Assembly: GCA_015488075.1 (NCBI GenBank)
Contig: WFOM01000181.1
Coordinates: forward strand, 1-15,850
Source of the DNA: Helicobacteraceae bacterium
GTDB lineage: Bacteria; Campylobacterota; Campylobacteria; Campylobacterales; Sulfurimonadaceae
DNA: 15,850 bases
Direction of reading: 5' to 3'
A program made the translations under genes and the position numbers. Positions 6,885 through 14,907 of the stretch are shown here, one piece after another; positions within the stretch are counted from its first letter, which is position 1, and each line of letters starts with the position of its first letter. Below the pieces are notes generated by a model. The model was not told the DNA's origin. It saw nothing but the letters and a program-made list of their open reading frames with translations, and ran no database searches.

Positions 6885-7808
6885 TGAAAAACTAAATCCA
6901 AAAGAGTATTTTGTGATATTGTTGTTGTAATCTATCAAAGACTCTCCATAACCTTTAAACATCTTGAAATAATAATAAACCCCTTTAACATGAGAAACAG
7001 GGTAGCTGTAGGTAAATTCTGAACCGGCTTTTAGTTTTACAGGGTTTCCTCTTATCTTAAATGTAAATAGATGCTTTTTGTAAAAATACATCGTTTTAAA
7101 ACTCATAAATCCCCAGTAGTCTATAATGTCTGGATTGTCTGAGAGTGCTTTTTTCCACCAAAACGGTATCCATACTTTTAGGTTATATATCATTGCACTT
7201 TTTTGCCATACAAACTTAGCATATATATAGTTTATACTTCTTGAACGGTTTTTAAGATTAGGATATGCATCTGAATTATTTGTTTTTTTTATATTTCCCT
7301 GACCGTTTGATATATGAGCATATCCGTATTCTATATTTTTTAGTCCATAGAGCATATTTGAACCGACCGGAAAAACTACAAAAAGTTCAGGATTGAAGTT
7401 ATGTTCTCTAAAAGGAGATGATGGTATATACAACTGCCAAAACGACCTTTGCGAATAAGCCAGATAATAATGTTCTCCGTATCCAAAAAGGTTATCATAA
7501 ATGTTTAGTTTGAAACTTATCTGTATTTCCGTTTCAAAATGGCTATAATCTCCGTCAGTCGGTGTCCATTCTTTATAATTAAAGTCAGTCCATCCAAGAG
7601 GCAAAATATAATTGGCTCTATAAGGAGACAAAGCAAACTCTTCGCCTCCCCATTTTTTCATATATTTTTTTGCCTCTTTGTCATCTATATCTTCAAAATT
7701 AAATGTTTTGTATATAGAATCCGCAACATCATCAAAAAAAGTTGTATTGCTATCATTAGCATAAAGCCATACAAAACACAAAAAAAGTGTCGATAAAATT
7801 TTTTTCAT
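6879..7808 (-). CDS. pldA: Outer membrane phospholipase A (OMPLA)
   Basis: This outer-membrane beta-barrel enzyme hydrolyses phospholipids that stray into the outer leaflet, and in relatives it affects membrane integrity and acid or bile survival. A signal peptide is clear: KK, then a hydrophobic core, and LYA before Asn18 as a likely cleavage site. The family stretch SSPFREHNFNPELF (130-143) is present. The catalytic triad appears as His165 and Ser167 in AHISNGQ plus Asn193 in NRSRSINYIYAKF. Beta-strand texture with abundant Tyr/Phe continues to the end, KYSFGFSFSR. The last residue is Arg rather than the usual terminal aromatic residue. The start ATG overlaps the recR stop by 4 bp (ATGA), so the two are translationally coupled. 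The 309-residue length is normal for the family. Confidence 0.92.
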   Translation of the reverse strand: MKKILSTLFLCFVWLYANDSNTTFFDDVADSIYKTFNFEDIDDKEAKKYMKKWGGEEFALSPYRANYILPLGWTDFNYKEWTPTDGDYSHFETEIQISFKLNIYDNLFGYGEHYYLAYSQRSFWQLYIPSSPFREHNFNPELFVVFPVGSNMLYGLKNIEYGYAHISNGQGNIKKTNNSDAYPNLKNRSRSINYIYAKFVWQKSAMIYNLKVWIPFWWKKALSDNPDIIDYWGFMSFKTMYFYKKHLFTFKIRGNPVKLKAGSEFTYSYPVSHVKGVYYYFKMFKGYGESLIDYNNNITKYSFGFSFSR

Positions 7809-8368
7809 ACTTTTATCCTGTCATTTATCGCTTTTGAAAGTGATAATACATCTATATTTTCTAAACTTACACCTGTCGGGACACCCTGAGCTATTTTTGA
7901 AAATTTTATGTCATAATCTTTGAGTTTGTCTTCTATAAAAAGAATGATACCGTCATTTTGCAAAGACGGAGTGAGTGCAAAGATGATTTCATTTACACCT
8001 TGCAGGTTTTGTTTTAATCTCTCTACGGTTATATCATCGAGTTGCTCAAGAACAAAATATCTACCGTCAAACAATGAATTTTCTTCAAACAAAAGTATAT
8101 CTTTGGAGCTCTCAACTATACACAGTTTTGTTTTGTCCCTTTGTTCATCACTGCATATGTAGCAAATCTCATCTTCACTCAAAAAACCGCAATCTCTACA
8201 CTGTTTTAGAGTTCTTATAGCTTCTTCTATAGCATGAGAGAGTTTAATAGCATTGAAGCTGTCTTTTGTAACCATATGATATGCCAATCTCATAGCAGAC
8301 TTTTTACCTATAGTAGGAAGGTTTTGAAGTGCTTCTACAAGTTTGTCAAATTTTTCAAGCCTCTTCAA
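7805..8368 (-). CDS. recR: Recombination protein RecR (TTG start)
   Basis: RecR is a DNA-clamp ring that helps load RecA at gaps, with RecO and sometimes RecF. The 187 residues are slightly shorter than typical RecR. The order is right: an N-terminal helix-hairpin-helix (LPTIGKKSAMRLAYHM, residues 17-32), then a C4 zinc finger with Cys57, Cys60, Cys69 and Cys72, then a Toprim domain from about residue 80 (CIVESSKDILLFEE). Near the end AQGVPTGVSLE replaces the common ARGVPxGGxLE. The start is TTG (8368-8366), supported by AAGGTG five bases upstream; no ATG lies at the right place. It is divergent from dnaJ and overlaps pldA downstream. Confidence 0.93.
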   Translation of the reverse strand: MKRLEKFDKLVEALQNLPTIGKKSAMRLAYHMVTKDSFNAIKLSHAIEEAIRTLKQCRDCGFLSEDEICYICSDEQRDKTKLCIVESSKDILLFEENSLFDGRYFVLEQLDDITVERLKQNLQGVNEIIFALTPSLQNDGIILFIEDKLKDYDIKFSKIAQGVPTGVSLENIDVLSLSKAINDRIKV

Positions 8369-8373
8369 AAAAA

Positions 8374-8379
8374 CACCTT
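8374..8379 (-). promoter_or_regulatory. Ribosome binding site that supports the recR TTG start
   Basis: On the minus strand AAGGTG is followed by five T and then the TTG codon at 8368-8366, a standard spacing. Confidence 0.75.
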
Positions 8380-8511
8380 TTTTATCAAAAATATATCAAT
8401 TTGTTCTAAAAATATCAAAACATATTATATTATTTTTTATTTCAAATTATATCTGTAATTATACTTTATTAATGTATAATTACAAATAAATTTCATGGAG
8501 TATGGAGGAAG
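8380..8511. promoter_or_regulatory. Divergent recR/dnaJ promoter region
   Basis: This very AT-rich gap is the largest in the window. On the plus strand an extended -10, TG then TATAAT (8475-8480), serves dnaJ, whose ribosome binding site GGAGGA is at 8504-8509. On the minus strand TATAAT occurs three times (8429-8424, 8451-8446 and 8463-8458), any of which could serve recR. I see no CIRCE element or clear HspR-type inverted repeat, so heat-shock control of dnaJ is not evident here. Confidence 0.55.
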
Positions 8512-9642
8512 ATGAAAGAGATAGATTATTATGAAGTTTTGGAAGTTTCAAGAGATGCAGACAAAACAACTATAAAAAAAGCATACAAAAAAATGGCAAA
8601 AAAATACCATCCGGACAGAAACCCGGATAATCCCGAAGCTGAAAAGATGTTCAAACTGTGCAATGAAGCTTATCAGGTTTTGAGTGACGATCAAAAAAGA
8701 GCCATATATGACAGATACGGAAAAAGCGGGCTAGAAGGTCAAATGGGCGGTGGAAGTGCCGCAGGATTTGATTTTGACGATTTGGGCTCTATATTTGAAG
8801 AGATGTTTGGATTTTCATCTTCCAGAAGAAAAAGAAACAGAAGAGATTATGACAAATACTCACTCGATTTGGGTATAGAACTGACTATAAGTTTCAATGA
8901 AGCTGTTTTTGGAACACAAAAAGATATAACATACAGCTATAAGACTCCTTGTTCAAAATGTAACGGAAGCGGTGCAAAAGACGGAAAACTCTCAACCTGT
9001 CCAAGATGTGGCGGCAACGGTCAGATATATATGAGACAGGGCTTTATGACGTTTTCACAAACCTGTCCTGAATGTATGGGAGAAGGTGTAAGTGCATCGG
9101 TGAAATGCCCAAGCTGTAACGGTGACGGATATACAGGAATCGAAGATACTATAACCATAAACATTCCAAAAGGTATAGACAATCACAACAGGCTAAGAGT
9201 AGCAGGAAAAGGAAACATTTCAAAAAACGGCAGCAGAGGCGATCTGTATATAACATTTATAGTTGAAGAGGACAAACACTTTGTCAGAGACGGAAACAAC
9301 ATATACATAGAAGTTCCGGTGTTTTTCACACAGGCTGTTTTGGGTGAAACTATCAAGATACCGTCTTTAACAGGTGAGCTTGAGTTAAAACTTGATGTCG
9401 GAACAAGAGACAAACAGCAGTTTGTTTTTAGAGGTGAAGGTATAGAGGACATAAGAGGAAGAGGAAAAGGTGATCTTATAGCCCAGGTAAAACTCACCTA
9501 CCCTAAAAATTTGACAAATGAGCAAAAAGAACTATTATACAAACTTCAGGAATCGTTTGGAGTAGAAGAGTCAAAAGCTCATGAAAGCTTTCTTGAGTCG
9601 GCACTTTCAAAAGTAAAAAAATGGTTTAATTCAAATGAATAA
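8512..9642 (+). CDS. dnaJ: Chaperone protein DnaJ (Hsp40)
   Basis: DnaJ is the cytosolic co-chaperone that delivers unfolded clients to DnaK and stimulates its ATPase. All class A parts are present in 376 residues: the J-domain at about 4-70 with His33-Pro34-Asp35; a Gly/Phe-rich linker at about 73-102; four zinc-finger repeats starting at Cys147 (CSKCNGSG), Cys163 (CPRCGGNG), Cys185 (CPECMGEG) and Cys199 (CPSCNGDG); and a C-terminal substrate-binding region. The linker is short and followed by a basic patch, SSRRKRNRR (103-111). The start ATG at 8512 has GGAGGA just upstream; earlier ATGs at 8494 and 8501 are not in a suitable position relative to that site. It overlaps the next gene by 8 bp. 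Confidence 0.97.
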   Translation: MKEIDYYEVLEVSRDADKTTIKKAYKKMAKKYHPDRNPDNPEAEKMFKLCNEAYQVLSDDQKRAIYDRYGKSGLEGQMGGGSAAGFDFDDLGSIFEEMFGFSSSRRKRNRRDYDKYSLDLGIELTISFNEAVFGTQKDITYSYKTPCSKCNGSGAKDGKLSTCPRCGGNGQIYMRQGFMTFSQTCPECMGEGVSASVKCPSCNGDGYTGIEDTITINIPKGIDNHNRLRVAGKGNISKNGSRGDLYITFIVEEDKHFVRDGNNIYIEVPVFFTQAVLGETIKIPSLTGELELKLDVGTRDKQQFVFRGEGIEDIRGRGKGDLIAQVKLTYPKNLTNEQKELLYKLQESFGVEESKAHESFLESALSKVKKWFNSNE

Positions 9643-10225
9643 AGCTTTAATTACAGAACAGCTAAAAGATATTTCACTCTCTTTTTTTAGAAAAGATTTC
9701 TTCGGTATATATCATGGCAGTATCTCTGCCAAAACCGATAACGGAAGATTTATCATAAATACAAAAGATGCCATATTTGACAATATAACGGAAAGTTCTT
9801 TGATAGAGCTTTACTTTAAAAAAGACTACAGATGGAATCAGGCAAGCAGCGGTGCACTCATACACAAAGACATATATGAAAATTTCAGTGATGCAAAGTT
9901 TGTAATTTTCTGTGTTCCACCGTATACCACAGCATACTCTCTCAATCATAACATCATAATTCCAAAAGATTACTTTGGATACAAAGAGATAGGAGACATA
10001 CCTATATACAATCCAAAACAGTTTGATGACTGGATTGAAAGAGCAAATACGGAGATAGTTCACTATTTTCTAACAAACAAAACAAACATTATGATTATAA
10101 AAGGATACGGCATTTATGCTTTTAACAGAGACCTCTCGGATATGGTAAAAAAACTTGCCATACTTGAGAGAAGTTGCAGGATACTTATGCTTGATAACTA
10201 CAAAGATAGCTTCTGTATGGAGTAG
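9635..10225 (+). CDS. Class II aldolase/adducin-fold protein lacking the metal-binding histidines
   Basis: The 196-residue soluble protein follows the class II aldolase/adducin layout: [23 protein letters not shown] (24-46) corresponds to the N-terminal G-N-x-S region, [23 protein letters not shown] (74-96) to the core, and [12 protein letters not shown] (152-163) to the C-terminal zinc-ligand region. Active members use an HTHP pair and an HG histidine to hold zinc. Here the first reads IFCVP (91-95) and the second KGYG with Tyr158, while His77 remains. Aldolase activity is therefore unlikely, and a binding or scaffold role is inferred. The start overlaps the dnaJ end by 8 bp, so translation is probably coupled. 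No recognisable signal peptide is present. The family assignment is by pattern and moderately sure; the function is unknown. Confidence 0.7.
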   Translation: MNKALITEQLKDISLSFFRKDFFGIYHGSISAKTDNGRFIINTKDAIFDNITESSLIELYFKKDYRWNQASSGALIHKDIYENFSDAKFVIFCVPPYTTAYSLNHNIIIPKDYFGYKEIGDIPIYNPKQFDDWIERANTEIVHYFLTNKTNIMIIKGYGIYAFNRDLSDMVKKLAILERSCRILMLDNYKDSFCME

Positions 10226-10237
10226 GTTTTATCTTTT

Positions 10238-10243
10238 TATAAT
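10238..10243 (+). promoter_or_regulatory. -10 box upstream of the ppiD-ftsA-ftsZ cluster
   Basis: TATAAT is preceded by a T run (TTTTT). The start of transcription would be near 10250, with a leader of about 40 nt ending in AAAGG (10277-10281) and the ATG at 10290. No clear -35 is visible. It is the best candidate promoter for the division cluster. Confidence 0.6.
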
Positions 10244-10289
10244 CGAAATTTAACTAAAATAACACAAAATTAAAACAAAGGTTTTTTTG

Positions 10290-11744
10290 ATGATAAGCTG
10301 GATGCAAAAACACAAAAAATGGTTAATCATTACCATATGGGTTTCAACCATAGCATTTATAGGTGCAGGTATGGTTGGATGGGGTTCTTACAACTACGGT
10401 TCAAGTGCTACTTCTGTTGCCAGAGTCGGTGATATAGATATCAAAAAAAGTGATTTTATCAAAGAATACTCACGACTTTACAACCAGTATGCCCAGATGT
10501 TTCAGGGAAAATTTGACAACGAAAAAGCCAAAATGTTCGGGCTTGACAAACAGGCACTTGCCACACTCATAAACAGGGCACTTATTTTAAACCTTGCAAA
10601 AAAGTATGATATAACGGCAACAGATGATGAAGTTGTAAAGACCATAGCTTCTATTCCGGTTTTTCAAAACAACGGAAAATTTGACAAAAAAACATATAAA
10701 ACTTTTTTGGAACAGCAAAACCTAAAACCAAAAGAGTTTGAAGAAGATATAAAAAAAGATATCATAATCAAAAAACTTTTCAAACTTTTGCCGGCACTTT
10801 CAACACAGCTTGAAGAGGAAGCTGTATCTTCAATATTTACCATAGGAGACAAAATAAAATACAAGCTAATATCTACCAAAGATATACATATAAAACCTGA
10901 TGAAAAAAAACTAAAAGAGTTTTGGGAACAAAACAAAAACAACTATAAAACCGAAACAAAATATGAGATAAGCTATATAATACAGCCAATGCTAAAAAAA
11001 ACTTTTAACGAAAAAGAAATAAAAGAGTTTTATAATGCAAACAAAACAAAATTCAGAGATAAAAACGGAAAAATTCTGGATTTAAAAAGTGCCAAAGAGC
11101 AAATCATAAAAGCCATGAATGAAAAAGCAACAAAAAAAGAAGCATTGAAAATCACCATAAAACTAAAACACAATGAGATAAAACCAAACAAACACACAAC
11201 CATATCAGAAAGCAATAATCCCTTTAACGACGAACTTCTTTCCAAGATAAAAGATGCCCACCTAAACAAACCTGTAAAACCGGTAAAAATAGGAAACAAA
11301 TATATTATAGCCGTCTTGGAGAAAAAAACCGACCCTCAGATAAAAAGTTATGAAGAAGCAAAAGCAGATGCTCTAAGAGACTATATAAATTCCCAAAAAC
11401 CAAAAAAACTTTTGGATTTGGCAAACAAAACATACAAAAACTTTGACGGAATTGTTACGGACGGATTTATTACTATAAACGACAAAGACAAAATAAACCT
11501 AAAAGGCTTTAAAGCACAAAAATTTCTCTCTGAACTTTTTACACAAACAAACAAAAACGGTTTTATACAAATCAGTCAAAACGAAATCGTTTTGTATGAC
11601 ATTTTGGAACAAAAATTGCTAACAAACGAATATAACAAATCAAAACAATTGGCTACAAATATAAAAAGCTCTATATTTAATGCTAACTTGTTAAAAGATT
11701 TACAAAACAAAATACAAATAGAGATATATTATAAAGGAATGTAG
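10290..11744 (+). CDS. PpiD/SurA-like membrane-anchored periplasmic folding factor
   Basis: This appears to be a periplasmic chaperone of the PpiD type, which assists proteins emerging from the Sec translocon. The 484 residues start with a basic stretch and one membrane anchor (about 11-32, ending GAGMVGWG), N-in/C-out by the positive-inside pattern. A SurA_N-like domain follows (VARVGDIDIKKSDFIKEY..., about 43-175, with FGLDKQALATLINRALI). The rest is lysine-rich and helical, EKEIKEFYNANKTKF and similar. I see no convincing parvulin PPIase signature in the middle, so isomerase activity is doubtful. I start at ATG 10290; the TTG at 10287 just before it is in frame but less likely. The gene ends 1 bp before ftsA, placing an envelope-folding factor in the same unit as division genes. 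Confidence 0.83.
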   Translation: MISWMQKHKKWLIITIWVSTIAFIGAGMVGWGSYNYGSSATSVARVGDIDIKKSDFIKEYSRLYNQYAQMFQGKFDNEKAKMFGLDKQALATLINRALILNLAKKYDITATDDEVVKTIASIPVFQNNGKFDKKTYKTFLEQQNLKPKEFEEDIKKDIIIKKLFKLLPALSTQLEEEAVSSIFTIGDKIKYKLISTKDIHIKPDEKKLKEFWEQNKNNYKTETKYEISYIIQPMLKKTFNEKEIKEFYNANKTKFRDKNGKILDLKSAKEQIIKAMNEKATKKEALKITIKLKHNEIKPNKHTTISESNNPFNDELLSKIKDAHLNKPVKPVKIGNKYIIAVLEKKTDPQIKSYEEAKADALRDYINSQKPKKLLDLANKTYKNFDGIVTDGFITINDKDKINLKGFKAQKFLSELFTQTNKNGFIQISQNEIVLYDILEQKLLTNEYNKSKQLATNIKSSIFNANLLKDLQNKIQIEIYYKGM

Positions 11745-11745
11745 T

Positions 11746-13113
11746 TTGTCAAAAAAAGTCTTAGCGGTTGATATAGGTTCCACAAAAGTATGTGCAATTA
11801 TAGCACAGATAGACGACAACGAAAACATAACCGTAATAGGTGCCGGCATAACAGAATCAAAAGGTTTAAAAAAAGGTTCTATCACAAATATAGAGTTGGC
11901 TTCAAAATCTATCGCAAAAGCGGTAGATGATGCAAAAAAGATTTCCGGAAGCGACATCTCAACCGCTATTATATCTCTATCTTCCGCTTATACAAAAAGT
12001 GTTGACTCTCAAGGTGTTGTAAATCTGACCAACAAAGAGATAGGTATAAAAGATATAGAAAGAGTTATGCAAAACTCACTTTACAATGCAAAAGTTCCAA
12101 ACGAATATGAAGTGGTTCATGCACTCCCTTATGAGTTTAAAGTCGACGAACAGGAGTTTATAGACGACCCTCTTGGTATGAATGCTTCAAGATTAGAAGT
12201 AAAAACACATATCATAACCGCACAAAAATCAAACCTGAACAACTTGAAAAAAGCTCTTAAAAATGCAGACATTGATGTAGAAAACATTATACTTTCAGGT
12301 TATGCATCGGCAATAGCAACACTTAATGATGACGAAAAAGAACTCGGAGTTGCACTTATAGACATGGGAGGCAGCAGTTGCAACCTTATAATTCACAGTG
12401 GAAATGCCGTAAAATACAATGACTTTCTCGGTGTAGGTTCAAATCACATAACAAACGACCTATCAATGGCACTTCACACACCTCTTAGTGTTGCAGATGA
12501 GATAAAGCACAAATACGGCTCACTCTCAAAAGTAAGCAATGATAGCATAGAGATACCAAAAATAGGTGATGAAGAATCAAAAAACGAAGTATCGCTTGAA
12601 GTTGTGCACAATGTAATATATGCAAGAGTAGAAGAAACACTTATGATACTTGCAAAACTTATAGAACAATCCGGTCTTAAAGAGAGTCTTGGTGCAGGAG
12701 TGGTTCTAACAGGTGGTTTTTCAAAAATAGACGGTCTTAAAGAGTTCTCAACTTATGTTTTTGACCCGCTTCCTGTAAGGATTGCAAAACCTGTAAGACT
12801 AAACGGTCTGTTTGAAGACCTCAAAACACAGGAATACTCATGTGCAATAGGACTTGTTTTACACAGTGCCGGAAAATATACCAAATATGAAATAGACATC
12901 AACAAAAGAGTCAGACATCCAAATGAACTAATAGTTCAAACAGATACTACAGCTTTAAAAGATGATTTGAAGATAACAGAAGTTACAAAAGATAACAAAA
13001 TTGAAAAAAAATCAAAAAAAACTACAATTAATATTACAGATAAAGCTAACAAAGACGATAATAATGTTAGCGGATTGAGTAAATTCTGGAACTGGGCAAG
13101 AGAGCTTTTTTAA
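11746..13113 (+). CDS. ftsA: Cell division protein FtsA (TTG start)
   Basis: FtsA is the actin-like ATPase that tethers FtsZ filaments to the membrane and recruits later division proteins. Visible motifs are phosphate-1 VDIGSTKVC (residues 8-16), phosphate-2 ALIDMGGSS (about 203-211) and the adenosine motif VVLTGGFSKIDGL (about 320). Subdomain 1C corresponds to roughly residues 80-165. A charged, poorly conserved linker (about 385-440) leads to the C-terminal membrane-targeting amphipathic helix LSKFWNWARELF. The 455-residue length is somewhat longer than E. coli FtsA, mainly because of that linker. The start codon is TTG at 11746, with AAAGGA at 11733-11738 giving good spacing; no ATG fits the conserved N-terminus SKKVLAVDIG. 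ftsZ follows after 33 bp. Confidence 0.96.
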   Translation: MSKKVLAVDIGSTKVCAIIAQIDDNENITVIGAGITESKGLKKGSITNIELASKSIAKAVDDAKKISGSDISTAIISLSSAYTKSVDSQGVVNLTNKEIGIKDIERVMQNSLYNAKVPNEYEVVHALPYEFKVDEQEFIDDPLGMNASRLEVKTHIITAQKSNLNNLKKALKNADIDVENIILSGYASAIATLNDDEKELGVALIDMGGSSCNLIIHSGNAVKYNDFLGVGSNHITNDLSMALHTPLSVADEIKHKYGSLSKVSNDSIEIPKIGDEESKNEVSLEVVHNVIYARVEETLMILAKLIEQSGLKESLGAGVVLTGGFSKIDGLKEFSTYVFDPLPVRIAKPVRLNGLFEDLKTQEYSCAIGLVLHSAGKYTKYEIDINKRVRHPNELIVQTDTTALKDDLKITEVTKDNKIEKKSKKTTINITDKANKDDNNVSGLSKFWNWARELF

Positions 13114-13146
13114 AAAAACAACTTATAACTAACACAGGAGAAAACT

Positions 13147-14262
13147 ATGCAAGAGTTTGTCGTTGAAGAGATAAAAGACCCAAGCGGAGCAAGGATAGTA
13201 GCCGTCGGTGTAGGAGGCGGTGGCGGTAACATGATAGGTCACATGGTAAACGAGGGTATAAAAGGGATCGAGATGGTGCTTGTAAACACCGACTCTCAGG
13301 CCCTCAACCAACAAGAAAACGTAAAGAAGATACAAATCGGGAAAAAACTTACAAACGGTTTAGGTGCAGGTATGAAACCGGAAATCGGAAGAGACTCCGC
13401 ACTTGAAAATTATGACGAAATAAAATCAGTGTTAGAAGGTGCCGACATAGTGTTTATCTCTGCCGGTCTTGGAGGAGGAACGGGAACAGGTGCCGCTCCT
13501 ATAGTTGCCAAAATTTCAAAAGAAGTGGGAGCTTTGACTATAAGTGTGGTTACAAAACCTTTCAGCTTTGAAGGTAAAAAAAGAGCTAAACTTGCCGAAA
13601 GCGGCTTAGAAGAACTAAAAGCGGAGAGTGATTCTATAGTAGTTATCCCAAACGACAAACTCTTATCTATCATAGATAGAAATTTAGGTATAAAAGATAG
13701 TTTCAAGATAGTTGACTCTGTTCTTGCTCAGGCTGTAAGTGGAACATCTGGCATCATACTCTCTTCAGGCGAAAATGACATAAACCTTGACTTTGCAGAC
13801 TTAAAAACAGTTATGAGCCACAAAGGAATGGCACTTATGGGTGTTGGCGAGTTTGAAGGTGACAATGCTGCATATGAAGCCATAAAAGCAGCCATAGAGT
13901 CTCCGCTTCTTGATAATATGAGCATAAACGGTGCTATGGGAGTTCTTGTTCACTTTAAAATACACCCGAACTTCCCTGCTCTTCAAATCCAAGAAGCTAT
14001 GGGTGTTATTCACGACAGTGCCGATGAAGATGCCGATATAATCTTTGGAACAACGACAGACTCAGAAATTCCTGAAAACTATGTCAAGATAACCATAGTT
14101 GCAACAGGTTTTGAAAACAAAACAACAAACAACCAAGATTATGAAAATGAAGAAGCAACGGTAAAACCTATAAAAATTCAAAGACCTACACTAAAAGTCG
14201 TAGGCGGTGAAGATTTTGAAGATCTAGACACTCCATCTTACCTAAGAAGACAGCAAGACTAA
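13147..14262 (+). CDS. ftsZ: Cell division protein FtsZ
   Basis: FtsZ is the tubulin-like GTPase that forms the cytokinetic ring at midcell. The 371-residue protein has all key parts: the nucleotide-binding start AVGVGGGGGNMIGHM (19-33), the tubulin signature GGGTGTG (109-115), and the T7 synergy loop NLDFADLKTVM (212-222) that completes the neighbour's active site. A short variable linker rich in Asn, Glu and Thr (about 323-342) precedes the conserved C-terminal peptide DLDTPSYLRRQ, the docking site for FtsA and other partners. The ribosome binding site is AGGAG, six bases before the ATG. It is co-directional with ftsA 33 bp upstream, and a J-domain gene begins 3 bp after its stop. Confidence 0.98.
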   Translation: MQEFVVEEIKDPSGARIVAVGVGGGGGNMIGHMVNEGIKGIEMVLVNTDSQALNQQENVKKIQIGKKLTNGLGAGMKPEIGRDSALENYDEIKSVLEGADIVFISAGLGGGTGTGAAPIVAKISKEVGALTISVVTKPFSFEGKKRAKLAESGLEELKAESDSIVVIPNDKLLSIIDRNLGIKDSFKIVDSVLAQAVSGTSGIILSSGENDINLDFADLKTVMSHKGMALMGVGEFEGDNAAYEAIKAAIESPLLDNMSINGAMGVLVHFKIHPNFPALQIQEAMGVIHDSADEDADIIFGTTTDSEIPENYVKITIVATGFENKTTNNQDYENEEATVKPIKIQRPTLKVVGGEDFEDLDTPSYLRRQQD

Positions 14263-14265
14263 AAA

Positions 14266-14556
14266 TTGAACTATAGCTTCGAAGATATAATGAAGTCCAA
14301 ATCACTGCTTGGACTTCGTGAAAAATCAACACTCAAAGAGATAAAACAAAACTACAAATCTCTTATGAAAAAATGGCATCCTGACCTTCATCCGGACAAA
14401 GAAAAAGCAACGAAGATGAGTACCAAGATAAACAAAGCATACAAAATCATAATGGAATATATAAATAACTATGAATACAGCTTTGAAGAGGAATATATAA
14501 AGAAAAAAACACAAAGTCCCCAAGAATGGTGGGAAGAAAGGTTTAACAACAAATAG
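14266..14556 (+). CDS. Small J-domain protein downstream of ftsZ
   Basis: This is a DnaK co-chaperone-like protein consisting of little more than a J-domain. In 96 residues, helix II (TLKEIKQNYKSLMKKW) leads into His38-Pro39-Asp40, then helix III (KATKMSTKINKAYKIIMEYI). A short acidic then basic tail ends in PQEWWEERFNNK. It lacks the Gly/Phe linker, zinc fingers and substrate domain of DnaJ, so it probably serves a specific client or site. The TTG start at 14266 lies 3 bp after the ftsZ stop with a poor ribosome binding site, suggesting coupling to ftsZ translation. An ATG at 14290 would remove eight residues and keep the J-domain, so the start is uncertain. The partner is unknown. Confidence 0.85.
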   Translation: MNYSFEDIMKSKSLLGLREKSTLKEIKQNYKSLMKKWHPDLHPDKEKATKMSTKINKAYKIIMEYINNYEYSFEEEYIKKKTQSPQEWWEERFNNK

Positions 14557-14558
14557 GT

Positions 14559-14564
14559 TATAAT
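14559..14564 (+). promoter_or_regulatory. -10 box upstream of the 67-aa gene
   Basis: TATAAT lies directly after the J-domain gene stop and 30 bases before the next ATG. The ribosome binding site AAAGGAT (14583-14589) sits between. This suggests the small gene has its own promoter and can be expressed apart from the ftsZ unit. Confidence 0.55.
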
Positions 14565-14594
14565 AAAAAATAAAAACCCTACAAAGGATCCATT

Positions 14595-14798
14595 ATGAAA
14601 GCACATAAAGAAAAACTTGAAAAGATAAAAGATGCCATAAAAAATTCCAAATCTTTAAGCGAAGAAGAAAAATCAAATTCACTAAAACATATAGAAGAGT
14701 GGAGACTTGAAGATAAGGCAGAAGGTCTTTTCTATGAAGAACTTGCAAATATTTCCGACAAGCTAAAACCTATCCTAAAAGAGCTTGGATTGATATAA
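14595..14798 (+). CDS. Small helical protein of unknown function
   Basis: I do not recognise this 67-residue protein. It is soluble and highly charged, rich in Lys and Glu, and looks entirely alpha-helical: a first helix (about 1-18), a break at SKSLSEEEK, a second helix with KHIEEWRLED, and a third ending ISDKLKPILKELGLI. It has no cysteines, signal peptide or membrane segment. A credible AAAGGAT ribosome binding site, a TATAAT box and clean codon use support expression. The texture recalls short regulatory or adaptor proteins, but no function can be stated. It lies 109 bp upstream of the response regulator, which has its own promoter. Confidence 0.7.
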   Translation: MKAHKEKLEKIKDAIKNSKSLSEEEKSNSLKHIEEWRLEDKAEGLFYEELANISDKLKPILKELGLI

Positions 14799-14846
14799 CT
14801 TTTCGTAATAGTTTGATGTATTTTTGATTATTTTATCACAAAACTC

Positions 14847-14875
14847 TTGAAAAATGTTAACTTTTTATATATAAT
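14847..14875 (+). promoter_or_regulatory. Sigma-70 type promoter of the response regulator
   Basis: TTGAAA (14847-14852) and TATAAT (14870-14875) are separated by exactly 17 bases. This is the only promoter in the window with a good -35 as well as a perfect -10. The leader would be about 25 nt and includes AAAGG before the ATG at 14908. Confidence 0.75.
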
Positions 14876-14907
14876 AAACAAACCGAAACTTTTTAAAGGT
14901 TTTAAAT

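Noticed and set aside
7539..7796. Plus-strand open frame of 85 codons antisense to pldA
   Set aside because: pldA has a clear signal peptide and catalytic triad on the other strand; this frame has no ribosome binding site or recognisable protein.
8380..8511. Possible small RNA or heat-shock operator in the recR/dnaJ gap
   Set aside because: I found only -10-like boxes in very AT-rich sequence; no stable hairpin with a T run and no CIRCE-like inverted repeat.
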